64,000 bases of DNA from Anaspis maculata (GCA_949128115.1 OX421966.1:63485416-63549415); one strand, 5' to 3'. Shown: positions 1-11,459, numbered from the stretch's first letter. The notes: a model not told the origin generated them from the letters alone. Made by a program: numbers and translations.

Positions 1-1328
1 TTTTTTCCAGCTGTCTCAAATGATGCTACGGTAATTGAATAACATTATAGACTAAGTGGTTTTCCGCAAATCTCTGCATGAAAATTTGGTTTATTTTGTA
101 TTTTGAAACTGGGTTTCAAGAGACAGCTCATTATAACAATAATATTTCTTGTCGGAATCTCAGCGCACTCACGAAGAAACAATAAACATTATTAACATTT
201 TCTCTTGTCAAGTTTTGGAGTGAAATTTTGTGATAATTATCAGACCTCGCCTGTGACAAATACTTTTAAAGGTGGAAAGACCCAATAAAACCAGCACCGG
301 ACATCTGCAGGTCAAATGGTGAATGTCTTCAATTTCGTCTAGGTTGCACAGTGTACATATTTTTTCGAGATTGACGAAATATTTTGTTTGAATGAGGTAT
401 AGTTCTGAGAACTTCTTGCAGTGGAGACGTGACTGGCATATAAACTACTCAACAATTGAAGTGGCCCACCCAACATTTTTAATGAAGTTCAAAGTGCCCT
501 AGCTCCCGAAACAATAGGACTAATCTCAATTTTTTTCTTTTTCCACATACCTGGGCTCTTTGTCTATCAGATGATGGATACAGAATCAAGTTCAAATCTT
601 CCGTGTTGGTTACACTAGGGCCATCGCGTAAAAGCCTCCAAAAACTAAAAAGTTTGAGTGACTCCCAATTCGAAAAAACAAATTCTTGAATATTTTTAAC
701 TGATCCAGGGAGGTTGGTACACTCATATCTCAAAACGGTTTCTGAATTTTCCAAATATCTTTCTTCACTACAGGGTGATTCGAAAAAAAACAACTTTTTA
801 GTTTTTTGTCGTAGCTTTTTTCCTTATTGACCGATTTTTACAATCTGTAGCTCATGTTAAGGCTGAAGCCTAGGGGAACAAGAATATGTCTTCAAAATTG
901 ATGCAGAAGAAAACTTGAAATTAGGACTCTTGCATAAAAAATAACGCAGATCTTAATAATAGCCTCTGAAATCAGATCTGGAGATGGAACTTGTCGGAAA
1001 TCAATTTGCTTTGAAGTGAACCATTCAAAAGAATTATTTTCTTGAGTTCTTGAAGTCGTCTATGCATGGCTTTCGGGAAAAAGTGTCTGCTATGTAATGA
1101 GGTGACTTTTGCTCGGTCGGTGTTGAATTTTTCAAGTCCTATTGCTGCAGTTTCTTTGTTCACTTTGCCAGTTGTTCTTCTGGATTGTTCACTTAGAGCA
1201 ACCACGTCAGCGAAGCATGATCCCTCTTTGTCGAAAATTTTTGGCCGTAGTGGGGTACTGGTACCTACATCTTCAACTGTCGCTATTGGGCCAGTCAACC
1301 TGGCTCAAAAATTGTCTTATACATATTT
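1..1328. other. Left edge, no gene assigned
   Basis: No recognisable gene. A minus-strand open frame at 972-1298 reads like protein (mixed charged and hydrophobic residues, no low complexity), but it has no ATG at its open end, no domain I know and stops against the neighbouring palindrome; it may be an old exon or transposon fragment. At 773 the text CAGGGTGATTCG resembles the terminus of the TA-inserting foldbacks found elsewhere here, but no partner end was found. Confidence 0.5.
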
Positions 1329-3442
1329 ACAAAACGTATACTCTGACTGAATTTTCGCATACACCTAGGGAATCCCCCACAGAGCCCCGAACCGCGAAAA
1401 TCCACCAAAATTTCCTTGAGCTTTCCGAGATAAGGGTGTTTTTCTATATTTCGGTTGCTATTGGTTGGATTTCGATTTTCTTTTTTTCTCAAATGTTTGG
1501 AAAAATATTTGGAACAAGTTGTGTTCAGGACTTTTCAATAACTTGTCGAGATAAAGTGCCAGAAGCCGAAAACCGTCGTTTTTTAGGGGGTGGCTTTTTT
1601 ACAATTTTCTATCTGCTTCTCTATGATAGTTATGGGAAAAATTCTCAACAAAAGTTGAAGCTCCTGTAAGTCCCTACAAGTTTGAACCGAAAATTTTTCT
1701 GTGCCGCAAAAATTACCTCCCCCAGAGGGCGCTAGAGTCAACCTCGTTTGAAAAATATCTCCAAGTGTAGGGGGCATCGATTAAAACTCCATCGTGTGGG
1801 GATCTAAAGGCCAAATTCTTATTTATGTTCGTACTAACTTTACTACTAATTGATGAATAACAAAACCTTTGTACAGGGTGACTTTTTTGAAAAGGACCCA
1901 CCCCCGATATTTCGCTGCACAAATTTTTACTGGGAAAAAATCGGATCAGGTCGATTCTTATTTCGAGAAGATCATCTAAGACACGTGATAACAAATTTTT
2001 ATCTTCAACCTTTCGCCCCCACCCCACCCCATTTTTAAATTTCAAACGGCATCACCTACCTTGTGATACTTGAAATTGAAGGTAATAAAATTCCCTTTTC
2101 AACAAACATATTTTAAATTGTCTCGAATCACCCCTCCAACCCCTTTTAAAATTCTCTAATTGTTAATGCAGGAAAGTTTCTCCCTCATCATTACGTAACT
2201 CCCGATTCTTGAGTATCAGATTTTCCAGTAAAAACAAGTCGATTTTTATATCGAAGGGGACACCTACAACACGTAGTGTCAGATTTTTATCTTCAACCTC
2301 GTTGCCCCCACCCTACCCTACTTTCAAATGGCATTTTCTATCTTGTGATTCCTGTGATGAAGAGAATAAAATTTTCATCCTGCGAAAAATTATTTCAAAT
2401 AGTCCAAACCAGGTTGAAGAGGTGATTCGAGAAAATTTGAAATATGTTTGACAGAAAGGGAATTTTATTACCTCCAATTTGATGTATCACAAGGTAGGTG
2501 ATACAATTTGAAACTTTAAATTAGGGTGAGGTGGGGGCCAAGGGTTGAAGATAAAAATTTGTCATCACGTGTCTTAGATGGCCCTTTCGAAATAAAAATC
2601 GACCTGTTTATACTGGAAAATCTGATACTCAAGAATCGGGAATAAAGTAATGAGGGAAAAACTTTCCCGCATCAACAATGAGAGAATTTCAAAAGGGGTT
2701 TGAGAGGTGATTCAAGAAAATTTGTGATACGTTTGACAGAAAGTGAATTTCATTACCTTCAATTTGATGTATCACAAGGTAGGTGATGCCATTTGAAATT
2801 TCAAAATAAGGTGAAGTGGGGGCGAAGCGGCGAAGGGTTGAAGAAAGGGCGAAAAATTTGAGCAGCGAAATATCGGGGGTGGGTCGAAAAAAAGTCACCC
2901 TGTACAAAGGTTTTGTTATTCATCAATTATTGGTGAAGTTAGTACGAACATAAATGAGAATTTGACCTTTGGATCCCCATACGATGAAGTTGGAATCGTT
3001 GCCCCCTACACCTGGAAGTATTTTCCAAACGAGGTTGACTTCAGCGCCCTCTGAGGTGGGTAATTTTTGCGACACAAAAAAAATTTTGGTTGAAACTTGT
3101 ATAGGGACTTACCGGAGCTACAACTTTAGTTGAAAATTTTCTCCATAACTATCATAGGAAAGCAAATAGAAAATTGTAAAAAAAACCTAAAAAAGGACGG
3201 TTTTCGGCTTCTGGCACTTTTTTTCGACAAGTTATTGGAAAGTTTTGAACACAACTTGATCCAAATATTTTTTCGAACATTTAAAAAAAAAGTCGAAATC
3301 CAACCAATTGCAACCGAGATATAGAAAAACACCCTCATCTCGGAAAGCTCAAGAAATTTTGGTGGATTTTTGCGGTTCGGAGCTCTGTGGGGGATTCCCT
3401 AGGTGTATGCAAAAATTCAGCCAGAGTACTTATACGTTTTGT
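1329..3442. mobile_element. Composite palindrome (2.1 kb) with a foldback at its centre
   Basis: The right half is the reverse complement of the left half with scattered mismatches. For example, the text around CACCTAGGGAATCCCCCAC (near 1360) returns inverted near 3390-3410. Symmetry is lost just outside ACAAAACGT (1329) and ACGTTTTGT (3442). A separate element with its own termini occupies the middle (1874-2902). Around that element, outer sequence ending ACAAAACCTTTG-TA on the left is mirrored as TA-CAAAGGTTTTGT on the right. No protein is convincingly encoded; the open frames here are arm sequence. It could be one element, an element inserted in a palindrome, or an inverted duplication of element plus flank. 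Confidence 0.8.
1874..2902. mobile_element. TA-flanked foldback, CAGGGTGAC termini
   Basis: Starts CAGGGTGACTTTTTT and ends with the complement AAAAAAAGTCACCCTG, flanked on both sides by TA (1872-1873, 2903-2904). Arms of about 500 bp meet near 2390. Internal blocks (a GTCGATTTTTATATCGA-like stretch, C-rich CCCCACCC text, a TTGATGTATCACAAGGTAGGTG-like stretch) are shared with the foldbacks at 26170-27249 and 50870-51735, so these are one superfamily. The TA duplication suggests a Tc1/mariner-type transposase supplied in trans. No transposase is encoded. Confidence 0.75.
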
Positions 3443-3629
3443 CATTCCAAATTCCCTATTGACTGGTCTACTTCGTTTTAGAAAGCATGTTTCCGGAGAA
3501 TGATCTATGAAGAATGGATCACCACGCAAATTCTCGTTTTGTTCAGAAATTTTTTGTCCCAGATCAGCCAAATTTCCGGAATTGACTTCGTTATTCACGA
3601 TCTTTCAAACCTCTTTGAATACAGAGTCC

Positions 3630-4140
3630 ATTGATAGTTAATTAACGAAGTCAACTTTTTCGTTAACGATTTAACTTTTAAGTTAAGCTGGCAAATTATT
3701 ACCGGAATAAGTAACTTCCGTTACATTCAACTTCCGTTAACTCAAGTCCGTTAACGTTAACTTGTTCAGTCATATTTGTTTTAGGAACCCGAAATAGAAG
3801 AAGTCTGAAATAATGGAGTGAAGTTTCAACCATATACCACCACTTGTGGATGATAATCTATCGACCAGCACAAACATTTTCAGAATCGGGCAATTTTTTG
3901 TCGAGTCATCCTCATTGAGGTAATCGAGGCAAAGTTTTGGGGTGGTCCACTTCAATTCTGACTCGGTTTAGTTAGGTACGCCGGTGTAGGGTGTAGGGTA
4001 GGTATTATAAGTAGTTTAGTCGCTTTCACGGTGGTGTTCGGGTGGTCTAAGAGATGATTATTCTGGTATACAAAATGAAAAATTAACGGCAACGATTTAA
4101 CGTTTAACGAAGTTAACTTTTCCGTTAACGGTGCCCACCT
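3630..4140. repeat. TTAACG-rich inverted repeat
   Basis: Blocks rich in TTAACG and CGTTAA occur at about 3640-3755 (for example CTTCCGTTAACTCAAGTCCG) and again at about 4075-4135 (AACGAAGTTAACTTTTCCG) in mirrored arrangement around unique sequence. The right end carries GTTAACGGTGCCCACC. This looks like a decayed non-autonomous DNA transposon; ends and target duplication could not be fixed. Confidence 0.4.
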
Positions 4141-4145
4141 TTGGG

Positions 4146-4154
4146 TATATAAAG
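4146..4154 (+). promoter_or_regulatory. Possible TATA box
   Basis: TATATAAAG stands about 90 nt upstream of the ATG of a small open frame at 4236. No clear arthropod initiator motif was seen at the expected distance, so this is only suggestive. Confidence 0.2.
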
Positions 4155-4235
4155 GGCAGTTTGAGAGCAGCTTAATCGGTGCTTGAAAATCGGAATGCTA
4201 ACCTGGCGCTAGCCTGACATTTTGCTATACAACAC

Positions 4236-4367
4236 ATGAAGTTTCTATGCCCCGTGTCCATTTATATCCTCTGCGACAATATTTTGGTCACGGATAATAC
4301 CTGGTCTGACTATGTAACAATAATTCCTGAAGAAAAGACTTCAACGCCGGGTCAAGGCCATTCCTGA
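4236..4367 (+). CDS. Possible 43-residue secreted peptide
   Basis: An ATG at 4236 opens a 43-codon frame whose first residues, MKFLCPVSIYILC, look like a signal peptide core, followed by an acidic and threonine-rich stretch ending at TGA. A TATA-like box lies about 90 nt upstream. I recognise no family. The sequence lies between two transposon-derived repeats and nothing shows it is expressed. It could equally be a chance frame, or the first exon of a gene whose other exons I cannot see. Confidence 0.2.
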   Translation: MKFLCPVSIYILCDNILVTDNTWSDYVTIIPEEKTSTPGQGHS

Positions 4368-4807
4368 TTCCGAAAGCTCGGCGCGTTCCACATAAATTTA
4401 TTGTTGCGAACGGAGCATTTTTTTGCCGTGCCGCAGAAGACAGCGCGAGTCCACCCTCGCGCGCCTTCCTTTGCCCGCCACAGGTGACATTGATATTTAT
4501 TTTAATTACGTGTGTCAGTCAAGACGCAGGGCGTGTCGAAAGTAAGTATAGCACCACGCATACGTCTCCCAAGCACTGGGCTCTTCATGTACCTATAGTG
4601 GATGTGCGTAGAGGAAGCACGCCAAATACGGACTGTGTTTTCACTTTTCTACACTTTTTAACCTTTGAGTAGCCGCGCGTGACGCCATTATGACGCCAGC
4701 GAAACTTTGAAGTCCTATGGATAGTTTCTTCGCAAGATTTTTTTTCCAACTCCGCCAATAATTTCTCAATAAGAGCAGCGCCTGTCAGAGTGTTATGAGC
4801 TAAGCTA
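4368..4807. other. Intergenic, nothing recognised
   Basis: Slightly more G+C than the surroundings, with CGCGCG-like words around 4440-4470. No frame, repeat or RNA gene was recognised. Confidence 0.5.
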
Positions 4808-4809
4808 TA

Positions 4810-6129
4810 CAGGTGGTGAAAATTTCGATGCTCACCATTGGTATCTTGGAAACGGTAAGAGATACGAGGTCGGTCAATTTAGAACAAAGCTGCGCATTTT
4901 TGTGGCGATTGAGACTCTGAAAAGAAACTTTGAATATTTTGATTGGTTTGATTTATCACGAAAAAAACTGGAAATTCTGATTTCAGAAATTATTTTTTAT
5001 CTTTCTCACCATCCAAGCTATTCCAATCAAAGTTAGTAGTTTTATGTTTTTGATCACTCCGAGTCAATCAACGTAGACAGAAACTTTTCAGGTCTTCTAG
5101 GTGTCAAATTATGATAGTCAATTTTTTTTTCTTATTGTCGCCATAATAGATTTTTGCACTAGTAGATAGAGAAAAAAATAAGCTTTCCGAATTAGTAACA
5201 ACATGTTCTTTTCATGACACTTTTAGCGTCAAATTTCGAAATTTTCGCAAATTATTGAATAAATCGGGAATGCTTTGGAAACTAATTGAAATATTATCAA
5301 TAGCAACAACAAAAAAGTGAGAGATGGTGTGCAATTGACGTATCTAACTTCTTAATCGTGTTTTGTGCTTGTTGGTACCGAGAGTTCATGAATTAAATGG
5401 GTAAAAGGTGTCTGTGAGTTCAAAAACGTCAGTCGGAACTAGCATCGTTCTTGTTAAAGTTTAACAAATTTATTACAAAAGGAGTAAGGATTACCCTAGT
5501 TTTGACAGACGTTTCTGAATTCACAGGCACCCTTGACTTATTTAATTTATGAACTCTCGATACAAACAAGTACGAAACACGATTAAAAAGTTAGATACGT
5601 CAATTGAACACAATCTGTCTTCATTCTGTTGTTGCTATTGATAATATTTCAATTTTTTTTTTAAGCATCCCCGATTTTGTCAAAAATTTACGAAAATTTC
5701 AAAATTTGACGTAAAAATGTCATACAAAGAACATGTTGGTAACTAATTCGGAAAGATAATTTTTTTCTCTATCTATAAGTGCAAAAATCCAATATGGCGG
5801 CCATAAGAAAAAAAAGTTGACTATCATAATTTGAAATCTAGAAGGCCTGGAAAATTTCTGTTAAGTTATTCGACTTAGAGTGATCAAAAACATGAAACTA
5901 CCAAGTTTGATTGAAATAGCTTGATAGGTTGGAAAAATTAATAATAATTTCTGAAACCAAAATTTTTTGTTTTTCCGTGATAAATCGGGAACCGATCAAA
6001 ATATTCAAAGTTTTCATCCGGATTCTAAATCGCCACAAAAATGCGCATTTTTTTTCTAATTTGACCGACCTCGTATCTCTCATCGTTTCCAAGATACCAA
6101 TGGTGAGCATCGAAATTTCCACCACCCTG
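4810..6129. mobile_element. TA-flanked foldback, CAGGTGGTG termini
   Basis: About 650-bp arms form a long imperfect palindrome centred near 5470. The left end starts CAGGTGGTGAAAATTTCGAT and the right end finishes ATCGAAATTTCCACCACCCTG. The flanks are TA at 4808-4809 and 6130-6131. The subterminal word ATTGGTATCTTGGAAACGG recurs, diverged, in the foldback at 42647-44189 and the half element at 37078-37587, which makes these one family. No transposase. Frames such as 5898-6125 are arm sequence. Confidence 0.8.
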
Positions 6130-6243
6130 TATAGGCTGTCTGATTTCTACATGATTCTAGTGGGCTGTGTTTCTGGTCGCCATCGGCCGAATGCGGCCTG
6201 AATCGCAGCCCACTAGAATCATGTAGAAATCAGACAGCCTATA
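6130..6243. repeat. Perfect 38-bp stem hairpin
   Basis: Sequence from 6130 (TATAGGCTGTCTGATTTCTA...) is exactly complementary to the text ending at 6243, giving a 38-bp stem with no mismatch and a loop of about 38 nt (6168-6205) that itself contains GGCCGAATGCGGCC. The foldback at 4810-6129 inserted at the TA at the tip of this stem: taking it out extends the left arm to ATATAGG, which matches the right arm. It may be a very young small inverted-repeat element or a small-RNA hairpin precursor. Confidence 0.7.
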
Positions 6244-6860
6244 TCCCTAGTACCTACCGTATAAGCTCAAAAACCAATGTGGAAGCATGTGAAGCTGGAA
6301 CGAAAAGAAGCTTTGAATGATAAGAAAACTGGTCGTATTAGAACACTTTCTTCTACTCTTGTACTACAGTACCAATACACGCGCAAAGTGTTCGCATACT
6401 TATGTTAATGAGCGCATTGTATGAGACTCTTTCCGTGTAAAAATTGGCGAAGTGAGAAGATACGATGACGGAGGATCGCATTTTTTTTTTGAAAACTATA
6501 AAGAGGAGGCATAATCCGTGCTCATACAACACCCGTCGAGGTTACGTTATTGGCGTGCGAAGAATGGGGACCTCGGCATGATTTAGCGAGAGTATGTCGG
6601 ATGGAAATGGTCTAGTCATCGGGTTGATGCGTTCGAGCTTTTTGTAAGCTTGGCGTAAGGCCTTGTTTCACTTTACATAGAGAGACTGTACTATAGAGTG
6701 ACGAAGCTATGAAAGGGATATATCGGTATTCTCTGTCAGTGTCTCGGCATTTCCTGGCCTCGTCAAAATTTAAAACAAAGTTAGCTGGGGTGGGCGTGGT
6801 TGCTATTGACATTTGTCATTTTCATGATTTGTTTACAAATTTGAATTGTCATTATTTTGC
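6244..6860. other. Intergenic, nothing recognised
   Basis: No convincing frame or repeat. A run of T at about 6481-6490 and short open frames on both strands are all I see. Confidence 0.5.
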
Positions 6861-7169
6861 ATGCCGAAATCGCCGAAATCCGGGCTAAAAGTGCCAAAAC
6901 GAGAAAGGTGCACCGTGAAGCAGTACAAGAGTCGGGAAGATGTGATGTTTTCCTTGCCGAAGAAACCATCAGGTATAGAATCTTGCAAAATTGATGAACT
7001 TCTATTATTGTGCTTTTTGGGTTTTCCAGCTGTTCGGGGCCAGTACCTACTGAAATACATAATATACCTACTGCGCGTACGGCAATTACAAATATATCTT
7101 CACGATGGGGTCACCACGTCGACGGTTACTGCATTCAACGATCAATGGAATTTGCGTTCGACGGAATGA
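6861..7169 (+). CDS. Possible small basic protein, one putative intron
   Basis: An ATG at 6861 begins MPKSPKSGLKVPKRERCTVK, a strongly basic start. A CAG|GTATAG donor-like site at 6972/6973 and TTTTCCAG acceptor ending at 7029 would define a 57-nt intron. Because 57 is a multiple of three and the intron has no stop, the frame is open spliced or unspliced and ends at TGA 7167-7169 (about 83 or 102 residues). I recognise no domain. Lysine and arginine content suggests a nuclear or nucleic-acid-binding role, but this is a guess. Confidence 0.25.
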   Translation: MPKSPKSGLKVPKRERCTVKQYKSREDVMFSLPKKPSGIESCKIDELLLLCFLGFPAVRGQYLLKYIIYLLRVRQLQIYLHDGVTTSTVTAFNDQWNLRSTE

Positions 7170-7526
7170 GTTGGATGATGAAACCTACGTTCGACGAAAT
7201 GCCAGCAGTACTTGAAATACGGTGATCGAAAGCATCTGCTATATATGGAACACAATATACATGCCTAAAACAGTTTTTAAGAGTTTCTGTTAAATTTAGC
7301 GAAAAAATCTGTGTTGAAAGATGAAACGGTCGACTTAACCTCAACAAAAATATTGACAGCTCATGTCATGCATTTTGACTGTGACGCAGGGTGGTTTAGT
7401 AACAAGCAATGACACCACACCCTGGCGTGCAAATACCCTAGTGCTCTAGCTTTCTCTCTCTCTATACCCTCTCGCTCTATGACTGGGCTTGCGTCTCTCT
7501 CTGGGTAACCAGATCCCAGGTCTCTC
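7170..7526. other. Intergenic with pyrimidine-rich tract
   Basis: Contains a CT-rich stretch (about 7448-7526, repeated CTCTCT words) just outside the TAA-flanked element. No gene recognised. Confidence 0.5.
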
Positions 7527-7529
7527 TAA

Positions 7530-8918
7530 AGGCTGGTTTATATTGGATGTTAACTTATGCCGTTATCCTTAACCGTATTCTTTATTCTTTAAACTTTAAC
7601 GCTGTGGTTTATATTCACCGTAAGAGCATTTCAGCTGACAGTGCTTTGACAGGGAAGACACGTGTTCTACATGTGACAGTGAGAGTTACACATATCAAAC
7701 TGTCAGATTAATCTGAATAACTTGTTTGTTTTGTTAACTCTTTCCTTCCAAGTCTGCAGTAGAGTTACAGTACAATATTAAAAATGAATACTAACATGCA
7801 GTAACGAATAACGATACCGAAGATTCTGCCATTTGCGATTCCGCCATGTTACTCATTATAGCTGCCGGTGCCGCCAGTGCAGCAGCTGAAGAACAAAACA
7901 AGAAGAGACCACAAAGGAAGAGGCGCTGGAGCGTCCGGCCAATATTTACAGAACGAAATGAAAAAAGGCATTCCGTAATTCATTTCAAACCATGGTGTGC
8001 CCATAAACTGGTATATAATATTTCGTAGAGTTCAAAAGCAAGAATGATATACAGCAAATAAAAGAAGAAAAAAGTATCAAATTCCAACATCAAGTGCCAC
8101 TATCCAGTCAGTTGCGTCCTCACAGGCTTGGTGTGTTTCCATTTTGTTTCCGTAAAACGTCTAATGAGGCAATCTAACACGATAAGGTCCATAGTTTGGA
8201 TTGGGTGTCCGCAGTCACATCCTGGTTCTTCCGAAAGTCCCCATTTATGCTTGAAAACCCCCACCTCCCATGGCCGGTTCTGATTCAGTTCAGTTTACAC
8301 CACAAATGCCTGTCTAGTTCGAATCCTGCAGGTTGCATTTATTCGGGCCTTCGATCAGATTCAGTCTGTCTGGATTTGTTCTTGACCATTCGTTCATCCA
8401 GGCCGTTTCTGTGTCGAAGTTTTGTTCCAAGAGCTCGTTTGTCAGACTCCACGTTGGCTTTCTTTTAGTCTCGTTCGTCTTGTGCAGTCCGGGTGGACTG
8501 GCAATTGATGATTGTGGTGGCATTTGAACCATTCTTTTTTTGTGATAAGTTTTCTACGGATCTCAGGAGGGGCGATGTTGGACAGAACTGGTAAAACGAA
8601 GCAAGCGAGTTGGATCAACTTGGTATCGAGATTTATTTTTTCTTCCATTTTCGCACAAGTAGTGAGAACAAAAATAACCAACAAACCATCAACATCAGAT
8701 CGACAGTGACGTTCGACGATATGATTGTGTAACTGGTTGTATGTGATTGGCTGTCCGCATTCCCTATGCCGTAAAACTTGGAACTTGGCGAACTTCTACG
8801 GTAAGGGAATGAATCACGGGATTATTCCCTGTCAATATAAACGTTTGTATTCAAATGCTACCTCTGAACTTTACGGTAAGGGAATAAGTTACCGGTTACA
8901 TCCAATATAAACCAGCCT
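7530..8918. mobile_element. TAA-flanked element with 21-bp terminal inverted repeats
   Basis: The ends are AGGCTGGTTTATATTGGATG plus T at the left and its exact complement at the right, each flanked by TAA (7527-7529, 8919-8921). A second GTTTATATT-containing block follows each end inside. Three-base TWA duplications are typical of PIF/Harbinger transposons, so that class is the best guess. No transposase frame is seen; instead the interior holds a retrotransposon tail on the minus strand (8160-8690). Confidence 0.75.
8160..8690 (-). pseudogene. 3' end of a Jockey-like LINE ORF2
   Basis: Reading leftward, the minus strand encodes PTWSLTNELLEQNFDTETAW, then a tryptophan-rich EW segment, a frame with FKHKWGLSEEPG, then CDCGHPIQTMDLI and a later LDC. 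The W-EW spacing and a CDCGH...C zinc-knuckle-like end are how Jockey-type LINE polyproteins finish. The pieces lie in more than one frame with a stop (VV*), so it is dead. It sits inside a TAA-flanked DNA element, so either the LINE inserted there or the element captured it. Confidence 0.55.
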
Positions 8919-9237
8919 TAACTTTACATTGTTCAATGCGTAGGTGTTCGGTTTTAAAACTCTCCAAATGTCTTCGAGAAACTTCGAGTTTTACAATTTC
9001 ACTAGCTTTTTGAATCAAAAAGAACATTGAGTACCTGATTTTTGTATTGAAAATACTTCAGTTCAATTCAATTCATTGTTCTTAAAGAAAATACATGCTC
9101 ATAACAAAGGAGTTGATAATACTCAACAGGAATGATCTTTGGAAAGACTTTGAACCTGAAAGGTTTGGGCCAAAATTAAGGAATGCCAAAAACATGTTTT
9201 TGCCTTCCATACTTAGTTCAAACGTGTTCATATTAGT

Positions 9238-10552
9238 AAGGACCCCGCACATTCCTTATGGGATTTGGCTTCCCGTGGGGTTTGGCTCAAACTTTGATAT
9301 GTTGTAGCCCTTGTTGAGGTAATCAAACTTTATCATTTCGCAAATCCTCTAAACTCAACGGTTCACCCTCTAGAGGGGGTGGAATGTCGGTAGTCACATC
9401 AGAACTAATTTATTGCAATTATGACCAAAAGGTTGATCCATTTTCACGCCACGAGGTGGTTCTAAGGTTATACTTGCCATAACTTTGAGCTGGTCAAAAT
9501 ATCTCATAGACCCCTATTTTTAGAACCACCCCTAGCATTTCGGAAAATGACTGAAAATTCAGAGTTGAATAACGACCAAAATAAACGGTGAATTTTTTGA
9601 AATTTCTGACACGGTATGTTCAAAGTGATGCTGATCCATTATTTTTTGCGAATCAACCCTTAAAATGTGACGTTCACCCTCCACTGAATTATCAACTTCT
9701 GCTCTGCTTTATTAGACATAAATTGTTTCTTGATAAGTTAAAATAAGTTTCTACGACTGTAACATGTTATGTGTTGAAAAAAGTTAGTCCATATTGATCT
9801 CTTGTGTCTACCCTTCACCCCTATAGCCCCTATACCCTAATAGTTTCTCCCAAATTGGCAGTGGTAGGACTCGTTGCACATTCTCTAGTTGAATGAGTTG
9901 AACTAATCATTTCTGGAAAAACTACCAGGGTATAGGTGTTATAAGGGTATAGTATAGGTGGGTAGACATAAGGGATGAATATGTATCGTGTGTCACCGTT
10001 TTCTAGATAAAATATAGTGCTAAAATAGTAGAAATTCATTTTAACTTAACAAGAAACAATTTATTTCCAGTAGCGCAGAGCAGAAGTTCATAATTTATTG
10101 GAGGGTGAACGCCAGATTTTAGGGTTTGATACGCAAGAAACAGTTGATCAGCAACACTTTGAACATACCGTGTCAGAAATTCAAAAAAATTCCCCGTTTA
10201 TTTTGGTCGTTATTCAACTTTGAATTTTCAGTCATTTTTCGAAATGCTAGGGGTGGTTCTAAAAATAGGAGTCTATGAAATATTTTAACCAGTTCAAAGT
10301 TATTGCAAGCATAACCCTAGAACCACCTGGTGGCGTCAAAATAGATCCACCGTTCGCTAATTGAAGCCCATAATTACAATAAATTAGTTCTGTGACTACC
10401 GGCATTCCACTTCCTCTAGAGGGTGAACTGTTGAGTTTGAAGGATTTGCGCAATGATGAAATTTGATTACCCCAACAAGGACTACAACATATCAAAGTTT
10501 GAGCCAAATCCCACGGAGAGCCAAATCCCATAAGGAATGTGCGGGGTCCTTT
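9238..10552. mobile_element. Foldback, AAGGACCCCGCACATTCC termini
   Basis: Left end AAGGACCCCGCACATTCC (9238) is matched by its complement ending at 10552, and the arms (about 650 bp each) pair throughout. For example, the blocks around AACTAATTTATTGCAATTAT and its mirror pair, and CTATAGCCCCTATACCCTA-like text lies near the centre (about 9890). No clean target duplication was visible. A 114-aa minus-strand frame at 10259-10603 is arm sequence, not a gene. Confidence 0.75.
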
Positions 10553-11459
10553 GACAGATGAATGTTGATCCAGAAGATAGAATTTGGTAAGAAATGATAC
10601 CAAACGTAAATTCTATATTAGCAGAAAACAAAAAATCGTGCAAACAACCCTGAATAGTTTATCCCAGAACCCCTAGGGTAGGATTGAGGAGAACTTCAAC
10701 GTTCTAAAAATTCAGAAATGAATCATAGAATACAAAATTGAATTATTTTGGCTTCTCTCACGGAGAATCAAGAAAATGACCCCAAGAGCCCCTTAAGAAA
10801 AAACCTTCCATCAGGGACTGTTATCTTCGGGAGCATTCCAGCGGTTCTCTGACGTATGCCACATTGACCGCCGCAAGTGGATTCGCGACGGCTCTCGAAA
10901 CGTCAATCAGATTCGCGTGTAGGTATGCCGGCACGTTCTGGATCGTGCGGCACCTTCTCCAGCAGTGCAGATGTGTTCTACTCGATCATTGGAGTCTCCA
11001 GCTTACTCGAACGATTCAGAAGAACCGCGTGTGCTCTCAAATGCACTGGAATCACAAGAGAGCCTCGCATCTCGTAACAAAACGTCGTATCTGTTCCATG
11101 AATAGTTTTGTTCTAGTTGGGAATGTGAAAGAATACATGAGAAGGAAAACTTGCAACATTATCTTGAGTGTTGATGGATTTCACAAGTAGTACTGGATTA
11201 AAGCCCTGGTGTAACTCGAAGTAGGTATATACTCAAATGACAGCTTGGAGATATCGTTTTGAAGAGCAATCATTTGCCTTTCTGAACATGTAGGTATAAT
11301 TCAATTATTCATAAATATGGCGTTTACAGCCCGTCCAGGGCCTGAGCCCCCTCCACTAAAGCCTTTCATTCTTGCCTGTTTCTTGCTATTCGCTTCTAAT
11401 CTGTTTTCCCGGTTCTGCTTGCATACTCTTACGCTAACCCACCATCGTTGTCTCGGGTT
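10553..11459. other. Intergenic; two overlapping open frames near 10864-11190
   Basis: Two plus-strand frames (10864-11190 and 10877-11077) overlap in different phases in a G+C-richer patch. Neither resembles a known family and there is no splice evidence that picks one. The rest shows nothing recognisable. Confidence 0.4.

Noticed and set aside
1142..1669. 175-aa plus-strand ORF
   Set aside because: Spans the edge of the 1329-3442 palindrome, so part of it is transposon arm; no domain.
8306..8340. GTTCGAATCCTGC, like a tRNA T-arm
   Set aside because: No acceptor, D or anticodon stems can be drawn around it; it falls in the LINE tail.
9238..10552. Target duplication for this foldback
   Set aside because: Flanks TATTAGT and TTGACAG share no convincing repeat; not claimed.
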